DNA of 64,000 bases from Allocoprobacillus sp002160865 (GTDB taxonomy: Bacteria > Bacillota_I > Bacilli_A > Erysipelotrichales > Coprobacillaceae). The stretch spans positions 62,001 through 126,000 of the forward strand of contig NZ_AP031415.1 in assembly GCF_042850985.1 (NCBI RefSeq), in the 5' to 3' direction. The position numbers were made by a program, and so were the translations under genes. This document shows positions 44,667 through 53,745 of the stretch, piece by piece. How positions within the stretch are numbered: the first letter of the stretch is position 1; every line of letters starts with the position of its first letter. The notes under the pieces were generated by a model. That model was not told where the DNA came from and searched no databases. It worked only from the letters and a program-made list of their open reading frames with translations.

Positions 44667-45446
44667 ATGGAACAGAATTTTAATTTACATACGCATACAA
44701 CACGCTGTCATCATGCTGTTGGAAAAGATGAACAATATATTCTGGCAGCGATAGAAGCTGGAATGAAAACAATAGGATTTAGTGAGCATATGGCCTATCC
44801 TCATGTAGAAATAGCTGCTGAACGTATGTATAATCGAGATGTTCAAGAATATTTACATACGATGTATCAATTAAAAGATAAGTATAAAGATCAAATTGAA
44901 GTATTAGTAGGCTTTGAAATAGAATATTATGATGATCAAAAAGATTATTTACTTAAAATGAAAGAATGTTGTGATTACATGATTATTGGACAGCATTTCC
45001 GCTATTTTGATGGATATAATTATGATTATTTTAATAATGATGAAGATGTCTTGATGTATGCAAATCAAATTCAAAGTGCTTTGGAACTAGGATTAACAAG
45101 ATATATAGCACATCCAGACTTCTTTATGTTAGGAAGAAGACAATGGACACCAGCATGTGACAAGGCATCACAAATCATTGTTGAAGCGGCTAAAAAATAT
45201 CATGCTGTTTTAGAAATTAACTTAAATGGTTTAAGATATGGGAAACTCTACTATCAAGATGGTTTGGCATATCCTTATCCACATCCAGAATTCTTTAAAC
45301 ATGTTACAAAAGAAAATAAAGTTTGTTTTGGTTATGATGCCCATCATCCTACAACTTTATTAGAACATCAACGTATAGATATATGCTTGGATCTTTTAAA
45401 AGATTATGATTTTAACTTTTTAGAAGATATTCATGAAATATTATGA
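44667..45446 (+). CDS. PHP-domain phosphatase, second copy
   Basis: The protein has 259 residues and is a diverged paralogue of the preceding gene. It has NLHTHTTRCHHAVG, GFSEHMAYP, VGFEIEYY, GQHFRYFDG, YIAHPDFFML and GYDAHHPT as metal-site motifs. GGAGAT precedes the ATG. Tandem PHP genes suggest related phosphate esters as substrates, perhaps linked to the phosphatase-bearing ABC operon upstream. Confidence 0.82.
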   Translation: MEQNFNLHTHTTRCHHAVGKDEQYILAAIEAGMKTIGFSEHMAYPHVEIAAERMYNRDVQEYLHTMYQLKDKYKDQIEVLVGFEIEYYDDQKDYLLKMKECCDYMIIGQHFRYFDGYNYDYFNNDEDVLMYANQIQSALELGLTRYIAHPDFFMLGRRQWTPACDKASQIIVEAAKKYHAVLEINLNGLRYGKLYYQDGLAYPYPHPEFFKHVTKENKVCFGYDAHHPTTLLEHQRIDICLDLLKDYDFNFLEDIHEIL

Positions 45447-45581
45447 TGATGACTCTGTCATTGTATTATGTGTTATGGGAACTATGTTGTATTCAATAAT
45501 AAGAAATGTATAAAAGTATTTACATTGTTACAATAAAAATCCTATAATAAATATAAGAACAATGTATGGAGGAATTTAATC

Positions 45582-46475
45582 ATGAAAACATATTTAGCTT
45601 TAGATGTTGGTGGAAGTTCAATTAAATATGCTTTAATTCAGGAAGATTCAACAATTTTAGAAAAATCTAGTGTCCCAACACCAATGGATACAATGGATCA
45701 TTTTGTAGAAACAATAGGAGAAATATATGATCAATATAAAGATAATATTGCAGGAATGGCAATATCTATGCCAGGAATTATTGATCCTCAAAAGGGATAT
45801 GCTTTTACAGGTGGAGCGTTAAAGTATATTTCAAAAATGAATATTGTTGATATTTTAAAAGAGAGATGTCCTATTAATATTACCATTGGAAATGATGCAA
45901 AGTGTGCAGCAAATGCAGAAATTGGCTATGGTAATTTGCAAGATATCCAAGATGGGGCTGTTGTTATTTTAGGAACTGGGATTGGTGGTTGTTTGATTAA
46001 GGATCATCAAGTGCATACTGGTAAACATTTTAGTGCTGGTGAATTTTCTTTTGTGAAGACAAATTGTTTAGATGGTATTGGCTGGAATTATGCATGGTCA
46101 ACGAGAAATGGAATTACAGGATTATTAGAACGTGTACAGGAACAATTAGAAACAGATGAAAAATACACAGGGGTTGAAATCTTTGATATGGCTAATCAAG
46201 GAAATGAAAAAGTAATTGAAGGGATTAGTCAATTTTGTAAAGAAGTTGCTACTCAAATCTTTAATGTGCATATTATTTTTGATTGTGAAAAAGTCGCAAT
46301 AGGTGGAGGAATTAGTGCACAACCTCTTTTAATAGAACTTATTAAAAAGCATTTTGATGATATTTTTAATCATTTAGGTTTTGATGTCTATAAACCAGAA
46401 ATTGTTCCTTGTTATTATCGTAATGATGCTAATCTTATCGGAGCTTTATATCAACATATACAAACATTCCAATAA
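45582..46475 (+). CDS. ROK-family sugar kinase
   Basis: The protein has 297 residues. The ATP-binding DVGGSSIKYAL is at the N-terminus; SMPGIIDPQKG, GNDAKCAANAE and ILGTGIGGCLI are typical ROK motifs. The zinc-binding Cys cluster of regulators is reduced, and there is no N-terminal HTH, so it is a kinase of glucose, fructose or an amino sugar, not a repressor. GGAGG precedes the ATG. Confidence 0.88.
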   Translation: MKTYLALDVGGSSIKYALIQEDSTILEKSSVPTPMDTMDHFVETIGEIYDQYKDNIAGMAISMPGIIDPQKGYAFTGGALKYISKMNIVDILKERCPINITIGNDAKCAANAEIGYGNLQDIQDGAVVILGTGIGGCLIKDHQVHTGKHFSAGEFSFVKTNCLDGIGWNYAWSTRNGITGLLERVQEQLETDEKYTGVEIFDMANQGNEKVIEGISQFCKEVATQIFNVHIIFDCEKVAIGGGISAQPLLIELIKKHFDDIFNHLGFDVYKPEIVPCYYRNDANLIGALYQHIQTFQ

Positions 46476-46483
46476 TGAAATAG

Positions 46484-46509
46484 GCAATGACGAGTTCATT
46501 GCTTTTTTT
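46484..46509 (+). terminator. Terminator after the ROK gene
   Basis: GCAATGA (46484-46490) pairs with TCATTGC (46496-46502), followed by seven T. Confidence 0.8.
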
Positions 46510-46629
46510 GTAAAACTTCAAACGAAAATGAAATTATAAAAAATATGTAAAAATATGTTAAAAATAACTCAAAATCATGGTATTCGCCCTTATATTTGTT
46601 ATACTTATACTATAAGGAGGAAGGATATC

Positions 46630-47262
46630 ATGAAAAAGATATTGAAATTAGCTATGTGTTTATTAACAGTAGTAGGTCTTTCTGCCTGTGGAGGAGCATC
46701 TACTGAAAAACAGGAAGCTGTCGTAAAAAGTTTTTTTGATTATTTAAAAGCGGGAGATATTGAAAAATTATCCACTGTTTGTACAGAAGATAACGGTGAT
46801 GTTGATGATTTGGTATCAATGATGGCATCGTTTGAAGAATTACAAGATGTAGCGACATATGGACAAAAATTTGTGGATGAAGCCAATAAATTTATCGATA
46901 GTGCTTTTCAAAATTATGTCACTTCATATGAAATAAACAGTGTTGAGGAAGATGGAGATAACTATCTGGTTATTGTTGATGTCAAAATGAAAGATTATGA
47001 CAATATTGATTTGAGCAGTGAAACAAATGATATTGTAGAAAAATATCAAACAGAACATTTATCTGAATTACAGGAAATTTATCTTTCACAAGGGGAACAG
47101 GCTATGATGGAAAAAATCTTTGGAGATATGGCAACGGAAATTTTTGGTGCTATGACAAAGGAAATGGAAGGTGCAAAAGATATAGATACACAGCTTAGAT
47201 TTACACTTGTACCTAATGAAGATAATTGGCTTATTTCAAAAATTGAACAAAAATCAGAATAA
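46630..47262 (+). CDS. Small lipoprotein, NTF2/DUF4878-like
   Basis: The protein has 210 residues from ATG 46630 after AAGGAGG; a longer frame to 46555 would put the promoter inside the gene. The signal ends in LSAC. The mature part (EAVVKSFFDYLKAGDIEKLS, later NYLVIVDVKMKDYD) resembles the SnoaL/DUF4878-type lipoproteins of gut Bacillota. The role is unknown, at the cell surface. Confidence 0.75.
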   Translation: MKKILKLAMCLLTVVGLSACGGASTEKQEAVVKSFFDYLKAGDIEKLSTVCTEDNGDVDDLVSMMASFEELQDVATYGQKFVDEANKFIDSAFQNYVTSYEINSVEEDGDNYLVIVDVKMKDYDNIDLSSETNDIVEKYQTEHLSELQEIYLSQGEQAMMEKIFGDMATEIFGAMTKEMEGAKDIDTQLRFTLVPNEDNWLISKIEQKSE

Positions 47263-47283
47263 AATATAAAAATAATGAACTAT

Positions 47284-47307
47284 GGAAGACAAGGTCTTCC
47301 TTTTTTT
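47284..47307 (+). terminator. Terminator
   Basis: GGAAGAC (47284-47290) pairs with GTCTTCC (47294-47300), followed by seven T. Confidence 0.85.
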
Positions 47308-47386
47308 AACTTTCTTTTCTATGCAAGAAAAATGTTTTTCTTTAAAAGGAGAACTGATATAATAGCACAGTGAGGAGGAACTCAAT

Positions 47387-48262
47387 ATGATAAAATGTAT
47401 TGTATGTGATCTAGATGGAACATTAATAAAAAAAGATGACACTATTGAGGAACGAACTTGTCAGATATTAAAAAAATGTATTGAAAATGGGATAGAGTTT
47501 ATTATAGCAACTGGTAGAGATATTAATATGGTCATTGACTTTTTAGAGCGTTATCAGTTAGATTGTGATTTGATCTTAAATAATGGAACACAATACTGTA
47601 ATAAACAACAGACATTCAATGAAATTTATCCAATGGATAATCAAGCATTTCAAAAGATATCTACAATTTTATCATCATATGGTTATTTATTAGCTATACA
47701 TACAAATCAAGGGAAATATTCTTTTGTAGATGCAGATGATTTTTGGGATTATCATTATAAATTATTGTTAGCTTCAAAGGATTATAAGGATTCATTACCA
47801 AAAAAGACTTTTACAACAAGAAGTGGTTATTTAAGAGATTTTCATTATGCAAAAGAAGCTCAAGAAATGATAGAAAAAGGAATTAAAGTATTAAAAATTG
47901 ATGCCAGACATTTAGACGCATATTCTATTCAAGGCGTAAAACAACAATTAAATATTGATGGTTTAGATATTTCTTCTTCTTTTGAAGATAATATTGAGAT
48001 TACAAGTTCAATAACAAATAAAGGAAAATTATTAGAAAAAGTGATAAAAGAAAAAGGATATGCTTATGATGAAGTTGCTGTTTTTGGAGATGGACAAAAT
48101 GACGTACCAATGCTTCAGTTATTTCCTTATTCTTTTGCACCTAAAAATGCTTCTCAAAGTGCTAAAGATGCTGCTCGTTATGTTCTTTCTACAACTAATG
48201 AAGAAGGAGCAGTATTTGCAGGATTGGAGCAGTTATATAAAGCAGGAATTTTAAAAATATAA
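47387..48262 (+). CDS. HAD-superfamily phosphatase, Cof type
   Basis: The protein has 291 residues. HAD motif I CDLDGTLIKKD (near 6), motif II IATGRD (near 43), motif III Lys and motif IV VFGDGQNDVPML (near 232) are present, with a type IIB cap between. Cof-type enzymes remove phosphate from sugar phosphates or flavin-like cofactors. GAGGAGG precedes the ATG. Confidence 0.9.
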   Translation: MIKCIVCDLDGTLIKKDDTIEERTCQILKKCIENGIEFIIATGRDINMVIDFLERYQLDCDLILNNGTQYCNKQQTFNEIYPMDNQAFQKISTILSSYGYLLAIHTNQGKYSFVDADDFWDYHYKLLLASKDYKDSLPKKTFTTRSGYLRDFHYAKEAQEMIEKGIKVLKIDARHLDAYSIQGVKQQLNIDGLDISSSFEDNIEITSSITNKGKLLEKVIKEKGYAYDEVAVFGDGQNDVPMLQLFPYSFAPKNASQSAKDAARYVLSTTNEEGAVFAGLEQLYKAGILKI

Positions 48263-48352
48263 ATAAAATAGAGCAAGAAGATTGACGAAAAATGGAAAAT
48301 TGATTATCATTAATATGGATATAAAATCCAAAATGAATAGGAGGAAAAAAGA

Positions 48353-48898
48353 ATGGCAAAATTTGTTTGTACAGTATGTGGTTATGTTTATGAAGGAGAT
48401 GCAGCTCCAGAAAAATGCCCTGTTTGTGGTGTTGGTGCGGATAAATTCGTAGAACAAAGTGGAGAAATGACATGGGCAGCTGAACATGTTGTTGGTGTTG
48501 CACAAGGTGTAAGCGAAGATATTATCAAAGATTTACGTGCTAATTTTGAAGGTGAATGTTCAGAAGTTGGTATGTATTTAGCAATGGCACGTGTAGCTCA
48601 TCGTGAAGGATATCCTGAAGTTGGATTATATTATGAAAAAGCTGCTTGGGAAGAAGCAGAACATGCAGCTAAATTTGCTGAATTATTAGGAGAAGTTGTT
48701 ACTGATTCTACAAAGAAAAATCTTCAAATGCGTGTAGAAGCTGAAAATGGAGCAACTGCAGGAAAAGTTGATTTAGCAAAACGTGCTAAAGAAGCTAACT
48801 TAGATGCAATTCATGATACAGTTCATGAAATGGCTAGAGATGAAGCTAGACATGGTAAAGCATTTGCTGGATTATTAAAAAGATATTTTGGTGAATAA
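48353..48898 (+). CDS. rbr: Reverse rubrerythrin (NADH peroxidase type)
   Basis: The protein has 181 residues. The rubredoxin domain comes first (VCTVCGYVYEGD and CPVCGVG), then the four-helix diiron domain with EGECSEVGMYLAMARVAHREG and EEAEHAAKFAELLGE, and the later HEMARDEARHG. This reversed domain order is typical of clostridial enzymes that reduce hydrogen peroxide in anaerobes. AGGAGG precedes the ATG; it is a single-gene unit. Confidence 0.92.
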   Translation: MAKFVCTVCGYVYEGDAAPEKCPVCGVGADKFVEQSGEMTWAAEHVVGVAQGVSEDIIKDLRANFEGECSEVGMYLAMARVAHREGYPEVGLYYEKAAWEEAEHAAKFAELLGEVVTDSTKKNLQMRVEAENGATAGKVDLAKRAKEANLDAIHDTVHEMARDEARHGKAFAGLLKRYFGE

Positions 48899-48902
48899 TA
48901 TA

Positions 48903-48929
48903 AAAAAAGCCCGTTCTAGGGCTTTTTTT
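48903..48929 (+). terminator. Terminator after rubrerythrin
   Basis: AAAAGCCC (48905-48912) pairs with GGGCTTTT (48919-48926), followed by T. Confidence 0.9.
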
Positions 48930-49212
48930 GTTTAATCATTTAAATTGATACATTTTTGATACATTTGATCTTTGGGTTTATGTCATAAAAGCACGAAGGA
49001 GTCAAGAGTTATATAGATATTCATTGAATCCGATGAAGCAAAGTGTCTAACTATTCAAACAATCAATATATGATGACATATGAAAATGAATACCTTACCT
49101 TAGATCTATTCTAATATATTATTTTTTCAAGATTTGTTGTTTAACTTGTACTCTATATTCATTCTCTTATATAATATATTATAGGTCAAAAATAATTAAG
49201 GGAGGAAGTTAA
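48930..49212. other. Intergenic stretch
   Basis: About 280 bases with no recognisable gene. A TATAAT-like box near 49172 and GGGAGGAAG at about 49200 belong to the following MFS gene. Confidence 0.5.
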
Positions 49213-50418
49213 GTGAATGGGACAAGAATATTAGATGTTAAGTATGCTTTAACACAGATTCTTTATTTTGCATCTTTTAGTGCATTAATGGGGTATGCTT
49301 CAGTCTATTTATTAGGGCAGGGTGTTTCTAATTCATTAATAGGAACAACTTTAGCATTAGTCAGTATTATTGCTGTATTTACTCAACCAATGGCAGCTTC
49401 AGCCGTAGATAAAAAAGTCATTAAGCTACAGTCATTGGTTAATATTATTTTAATTGGAACAGTGATTTTATCATTATGTCTGTATTTCTTTGAATTATCT
49501 ACAATGATGTTATTATGTGTTTTTGTAGGAATTGTCACATTTATGATGACTGTACAACCATTATTTAATTCTATGGCTTTTCTTTTTGAAAAATATGGTA
49601 TACAAATTAATTATGGTTTAGCAAGAGGACTTGGAAGTGCTGCATATGCTTTAGCTTCAGCTGTATTAGGTTATCTTGTTGAAGATCTTGGAACAGGCGT
49701 CATTCCATTATTTTATATTATAGGAAATATCTTATTAATTATTGTTGTCTATACATATGTTGTTCCTAAAAATCAGCAACATCTTGTTCGACATGAACAA
49801 CAAAATAAAGAAGAAACAGAACAGAAACAACTATCATTCTTTCAATTTTGTGCTCTTTATAAAAAATTTATGATTTTTGTTGTGGGGGTTGTTTTGGTTT
49901 TCTTTACACATACAATTATTAACAATTTCTTTATTCAAGTTATCACACCAATTGGTGGAACTGAAAGTCAAATGGGTATAGCTGTATTTATTGCAGCCAT
50001 TGTAGAGTTACCGGCTATGGCTATGTTTAATATTATGCGTAAAAAAATCAATTGTGCAACATTATTAAAACTATCAGTTGTGATGTTTGCATTGAAACAT
50101 TTATTAACTTTTTTAGCAACAAACATCTTCATGATTTATGTTGCACAGGTTTTACAAATTGGTGCTTATGCTATCTTTATACCTGCCAGTGTATATTATG
50201 TAAATGAAGTGATTTCTTAACAAGATCTTGTCAAAGGACAATCTATGGTTACTGTTGGGATTACAGCAAGTGGTATTATAGCCAACTTTGCAGGAGGAAT
50301 TTTATTGGATGCTGTTGGTGTTTATCATTTATTGATGATTGGTGTTGTCGTATCAGTTGTCGGTGGTTTGATTGTGTTTGGGTCTATTGAAAAGAAAAAG
50401 GCGAATGTTATGGAATAA
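49213..50418 (+). pseudogene. MFS transporter, interrupted by one in-frame stop
   Basis: The gene starts with GTG 49213 after GGAGGAAG. It encodes an MFS carrier of the oligosaccharide/nucleoside-symporter type: YASVYLLGQGVSNSLIGTT, PLFNSMAFLFEKYG, NYGLARGLGSAAYALAS. At 50218-50220 a TAA cuts the frame after YYVNEVIS. The same phase then continues with QDLVKGQSMVTVGITASGII and the last two membrane helices to a TAA at 50416-50418. The first 335 codons hold ten of twelve helices. A single base change would restore the gene, so this is a recent loss or a sequencing error. Confidence 0.85.
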
Positions 50419-50440
50419 ACAATCATATATCAAGAAGTTA

Positions 50441-50483
50441 AGCAGTTGAATTCAGTGAACGTGCTGATTGAAACTGCTTTTTA
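50441..50483 (+). terminator. Terminator after the MFS gene
   Basis: AGCAGTT (50441-50447) pairs with AACTGCT (50472-50478); an inner TCAG/CTGA stem extends it; TTTTTAT follows. Confidence 0.7.
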
Positions 50484-50584
50484 TATTGAAGTAAAAAAGA
50501 AAGAAATTATTTATTTGATGTTTTTTGTAAAAAATGCTAATAGTTATTGTGAAATGATGTGATTATGGTATAATAGTGAACATC

Positions 50585-50840
50585 TTTTTATGATTGGAGG
50601 GATTTATTGAGGTAGGACTATATATGGTGTATTGAAGATAAAATCGACCCTTTGAAATACGCTGACGGTCAGCAGGTCATCGCCGATTTTATGACTGAAT
50701 AAGTCTTATTGTGGGTTAGAAGCCCAGTTTTATGAGCGTACACTTGTAGAATCAATAAGAGTATTAAAAGCAATATGCTATATAAAGCTCAATGAATCTG
50801 ATAAAAATTGAATAGTCAAAATAATCAGTAGTTACAAGTG
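50585..50840 (+). ncRNA. Candidate structured RNA, leader or independent
   Basis: The region is richer in G and C than its surroundings and carries nested complementarity. GATTTATTGAG (50601-50611) pairs with CTCAATGAATC (50788-50798). AAAATCG (50640-50646) pairs with CGATTTT (50684-50690) around GCTGA/TCAGC (50661-50673). TGGGTT/AGCCCA forms a hairpin near 50712-50726. CACTTGTA (50741-50748) pairs with TACAAGTG (50833-50840), crossing the first helix. A TATAAT box lies near 50569. A 28-codon fragment in one phase has no start, so I favour RNA. The class is not recognised. Confidence 0.55.
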
Positions 50841-50864
50841 CTCTCAAAAGGAAGGAGTATTTTA

Positions 50865-51629
50865 ATGAAAAAATTATTTTTAATGTTATTATCTGTAGGA
50901 ATGCTGGTAGGATGTCGTTCAAATAGTGTGAATATGAGTGATGAAATGAAAATTGATAATCCTATTGATTTATCAAAAGAAGATGGAGCAGACAGTGTCG
51001 AAAGACAAGGTGATCACGAAGATTCTATGTATTATGCTCATCCAGATTTTTATAATATGGAATCTACAGAATCATTGACAATTTTAAGTCACTTTCAAAC
51101 ATTACAACAATCTTCTGAATGGAGTTGTGGAGTAGATAGTGCTTTAATGGTATTAAATTATTATGATAAATTAGGTAATCATACAGAGGAATCTTTGGCA
51201 CAATTGAGAACAAATGGTTTATCACCAGAAGCAACGAGCTTAGAATCAATGATTAAAATCTTTGAAGGTGTTGGTGGTATGGACATTCATTCTACATATG
51301 ATTATACACAAGAAGAAGCAAGTGAAAAAATCAATCTGGATATGATTCGTCAATATTTAGAAAAAGGTGTGCCTGTCATGGTTGCATGGAACGATTGGGG
51401 TGGACATTGGCAGACAATTATTGGTTATGATGATATGAATACAGAAATAACACAGGATGATGTGATTATTGTTGCTGATTCTTATGATACGACTGATCAT
51501 AATCAAGATGGTTATGGAATTATTCCAGCTGAACGCTTTTATTATAATTGGACAATGTATGATTTCTTTGAAAAGAATTATCAAATTGATGAAAGAGATC
51601 ATTTGTTTATTGCAGTAGAACCAAAATAA
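50865..51629 (+). CDS. Lipoprotein with C39-like papain-fold domain
   Basis: The protein has 254 residues from ATG 50865 after GAAGGAG. The lipoprotein signal ends in LVGC. After an acidic spacer the peptidase C39-like domain begins: the catalytic Cys in SSEWSCGVDSALMVLNYY (near residue 92), the His in GGHWQTIIGYD (near 185) and an Asp in VADSYDTTDHNQDG. Such surface proteins may cleave peptides or bind them. It is preceded by a likely structured leader RNA. Confidence 0.82.
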   Translation: MKKLFLMLLSVGMLVGCRSNSVNMSDEMKIDNPIDLSKEDGADSVERQGDHEDSMYYAHPDFYNMESTESLTILSHFQTLQQSSEWSCGVDSALMVLNYYDKLGNHTEESLAQLRTNGLSPEATSLESMIKIFEGVGGMDIHSTYDYTQEEASEKINLDMIRQYLEKGVPVMVAWNDWGGHWQTIIGYDDMNTEITQDDVIIVADSYDTTDHNQDGYGIIPAERFYYNWTMYDFFEKNYQIDERDHLFIAVEPK

Positions 51630-51646
51630 AAATTTTTTGATACACG

Positions 51647-51675
51647 AAGTAGTCTTATATAGAGGCTACTTTTTA
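51647..51675 (+). terminator. Terminator
   Basis: AAGTAGTCT (51647-51655) pairs with AGGCTACTT (51663-51671), with one G-U pair, followed by T-rich sequence. Confidence 0.65.
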
Positions 51676-51803
51676 TATAAAGTAAAAAAGGAGTGAATTA
51701 TTAAGGAATGACAATCATACTTTAAAAGCATAATAGATAATAGATTATAAGTATTAGACATGATATATGGATATCAATATAATAGTGATGAGGAGTGGGA
51801 GAG

Positions 51804-53129
51804 ATGTTTTCAAATCAAGAATTAAAAAATATGATTGTTCCTTTATTTTTTGAACAACTATTAGTGATGTTGGTTGGGATTGCTGATACATTTGTTGTCA
51901 GTTTTGTCGGTGAACAAGCAGTTTCAGGTGTATCATTAGTGAATATGTTTAATACAATTTTTATTTATCTATTTACAGCACTGGCATCAGGGGGTGCTGT
52001 TGTTATGAGTCAATATATTGGTAGTCATGATCACAAAAGAACAGTTCGTTCATCAAGCCAATTATTGATGTTTTCAACAGTTTTTTCAATTATTATTGCC
52101 ATTATTGTTTTGATTTTTAATCGTACATTATTATCACTTTTATTTGGAAAAGTAGAAAATTCTGTCATGGAAGCTTGTGTCACTTATTTAAGAATATCGG
52201 CTTATTCTTATCCAGCATTAGCTATTTATAATGCAGGTGCTGCTTTGTATCGCAGTATTGGCAAAACAAGTACAACAATGTATATTTCATTGATTTCCAA
52301 TATTATTAATGTTGTTGGTAATCTGATTGGTGTTTTTGTGTTCCATGCAGGTGTTGCAGGCGTTGCCTATCCTTCTTTGATAGCCAGAGCTTTTTCAGCT
52401 ATTGCGATTACAGTTTTATGTTTTTCAAAGAAACAAATAGCTCATTATGAACAAAAAGATATCTTATGCTGTGATTTTCCAATGTTAAAAAGAATTTTAA
52501 ATATTGCTGTACCTAATGGAATAGAAAATGGTATTTTTCAATTGGTTAAAGTGGCATTAAGTAGTGTTGTTGCATTATTTGGAACTTATCAGATTGCAGC
52601 TAATGGTATTGCCCAAAGTATTTGGTCATTAGCGGCATTAATTGGTTCTGCAATGAGTCCTGTTTTTATTACCGTTATTGGACAATGTATGGGTGCTCAT
52701 AAAATTGATGAAGCTCAATATTATTTTAGAAAACTCATGAAATTAACACTTATTTTATCGATAATATGGAATGTTCTTATCTTTATACTGACACCTGTCT
52801 TTATGCAGTTTTATAATGTTTCCACACAAACCAAACAACTTGTTGTTATTCTTGTGTTAATTCATAATATTTTTAATACAGTTGCTTTCCCATTTTCAGG
52901 ACCATTGTCTAATGGATTAAGAGCAGCTGGTGATGTGAAATATACTATGATTGTATCCATTGCTTCAACAGTATTTGGTCGTTTGATTTTTTCATTGATT
53001 TTTGCTTTAGGATTGAATATGGGTGTTATTGGAATAGCACTAGCAATGTGTTTAGATTGGACAATAAGAGGTATTATTTTCTATATTCGTTTTCGTATGC
53101 AAAGATGGACAAAATTCAAAGTTATTTAA
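51804..53129 (+). CDS. MATE-family efflux transporter
   Basis: The protein has 441 residues and twelve membrane segments in two six-helix halves. ADTFVVSFVGEQAVSGVSLV at the first helix pair and the matching region in the second half (FGTYQIAANGIAQSIWSLA) are MATE hallmarks. It exports drugs or metabolites using a sodium or proton gradient. I choose ATG 51804, 8 bases after GAGGAG; the GTG at 51795 lies in that site. Confidence 0.92.
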   Translation: MFSNQELKNMIVPLFFEQLLVMLVGIADTFVVSFVGEQAVSGVSLVNMFNTIFIYLFTALASGGAVVMSQYIGSHDHKRTVRSSSQLLMFSTVFSIIIAIIVLIFNRTLLSLLFGKVENSVMEACVTYLRISAYSYPALAIYNAGAALYRSIGKTSTTMYISLISNIINVVGNLIGVFVFHAGVAGVAYPSLIARAFSAIAITVLCFSKKQIAHYEQKDILCCDFPMLKRILNIAVPNGIENGIFQLVKVALSSVVALFGTYQIAANGIAQSIWSLAALIGSAMSPVFITVIGQCMGAHKIDEAQYYFRKLMKLTLILSIIWNVLIFILTPVFMQFYNVSTQTKQLVVILVLIHNIFNTVAFPFSGPLSNGLRAAGDVKYTMIVSIASTVFGRLIFSLIFALGLNMGVIGIALAMCLDWTIRGIIFYIRFRMQRWTKFKVI

Positions 53130-53155
53130 ATCTTCTTGTGATGAGAAGATTTTTT
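53128..53155 (+). terminator. Terminator after the MATE gene
   Basis: AAATCTTCT (53128-53136) pairs with AGAAGATTT (53144-53152), followed by T. Confidence 0.8.
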
Positions 53156-53183
53156 ATATACAATAAAAGAAGAAAAGAGGGAT

Positions 53184-53597
53184 ATGATGATTAGAAATAT
53201 TATGAAAGATCAATTCTTTTTAAAACAAAAATCAAAAGATGCAACACCAGAAGATATGAATATTGTTCAAGATTTATTAGATACAATGAATGCATATGAA
53301 ACCTGTGTAGGTATAGCTGCAAATATGATTGGTGAATTAAAAAATATTATAGTGGTTAAGGATAAAAAAGACGATTTGGTTCTCATCAATCCAAAGATTA
53401 TAAAAACAAGTTTAAAAACATATAACTGCCAAGAAGGATGTTTGTGTCATGAGGGTTTAAAAGAAACAAAGCGTTATGAAAAAATTAAAGTAGAATATTT
53501 TGATCAACATTTTCATCGCAAAATAAAAACATTTGATCAACAGACTGGGCAAATCATTCAACATGAAATCGATCATTGTCATGGTGTATTAATTTGA
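53184..53597 (+). CDS. def: Peptide deformylase family protein
   Basis: The protein has 137 residues, short for the family. The three motifs are present but altered: VGIAANMIG (usual GxGLAAxQ), EGCLC (usual EGCLS) and QHEIDHCHGVLI (HExxH metal site). It would remove the formyl group from new proteins. The short form is common in anaerobic Bacillota beside a longer main enzyme, so it may be a second copy. An AAAAGAGGG site lies upstream. Confidence 0.85.
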   Translation: MMIRNIMKDQFFLKQKSKDATPEDMNIVQDLLDTMNAYETCVGIAANMIGELKNIIVVKDKKDDLVLINPKIIKTSLKTYNCQEGCLCHEGLKETKRYEKIKVEYFDQHFHRKIKTFDQQTGQIIQHEIDHCHGVLI

Positions 53598-53657
53598 TGA
53601 ATGATTTTTATTTAATTTTGTAATTTAAAACCTTATAAAAGATTAAGAAGTTTAGAT

Positions 53658-53690
53658 AAAAACATGTTATAAATTTTATAACATGTTTTT
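53658..53690. terminator. Bidirectional terminator
   Basis: AAAAACATGTTATAAA (53658-53673) and TTTATAACATGTTTTT (53675-53690) are a perfect inverted repeat between convergent genes. Confidence 0.85.
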
Positions 53691-53745
53691 ATAATGGATA
53701 AATCAATATAATTTCATTGTCGATATTTGTATAATAGGGATGGCT

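Noticed and set aside
50611..50700. A 28-codon phase in the structured RNA reading IEDKIDPLKYADGQQVIADF
   Set aside because: It looks protein-like but has no start codon or ribosome binding site, and the base pairing in the same region explains the sequence better; kept only as an alternative.
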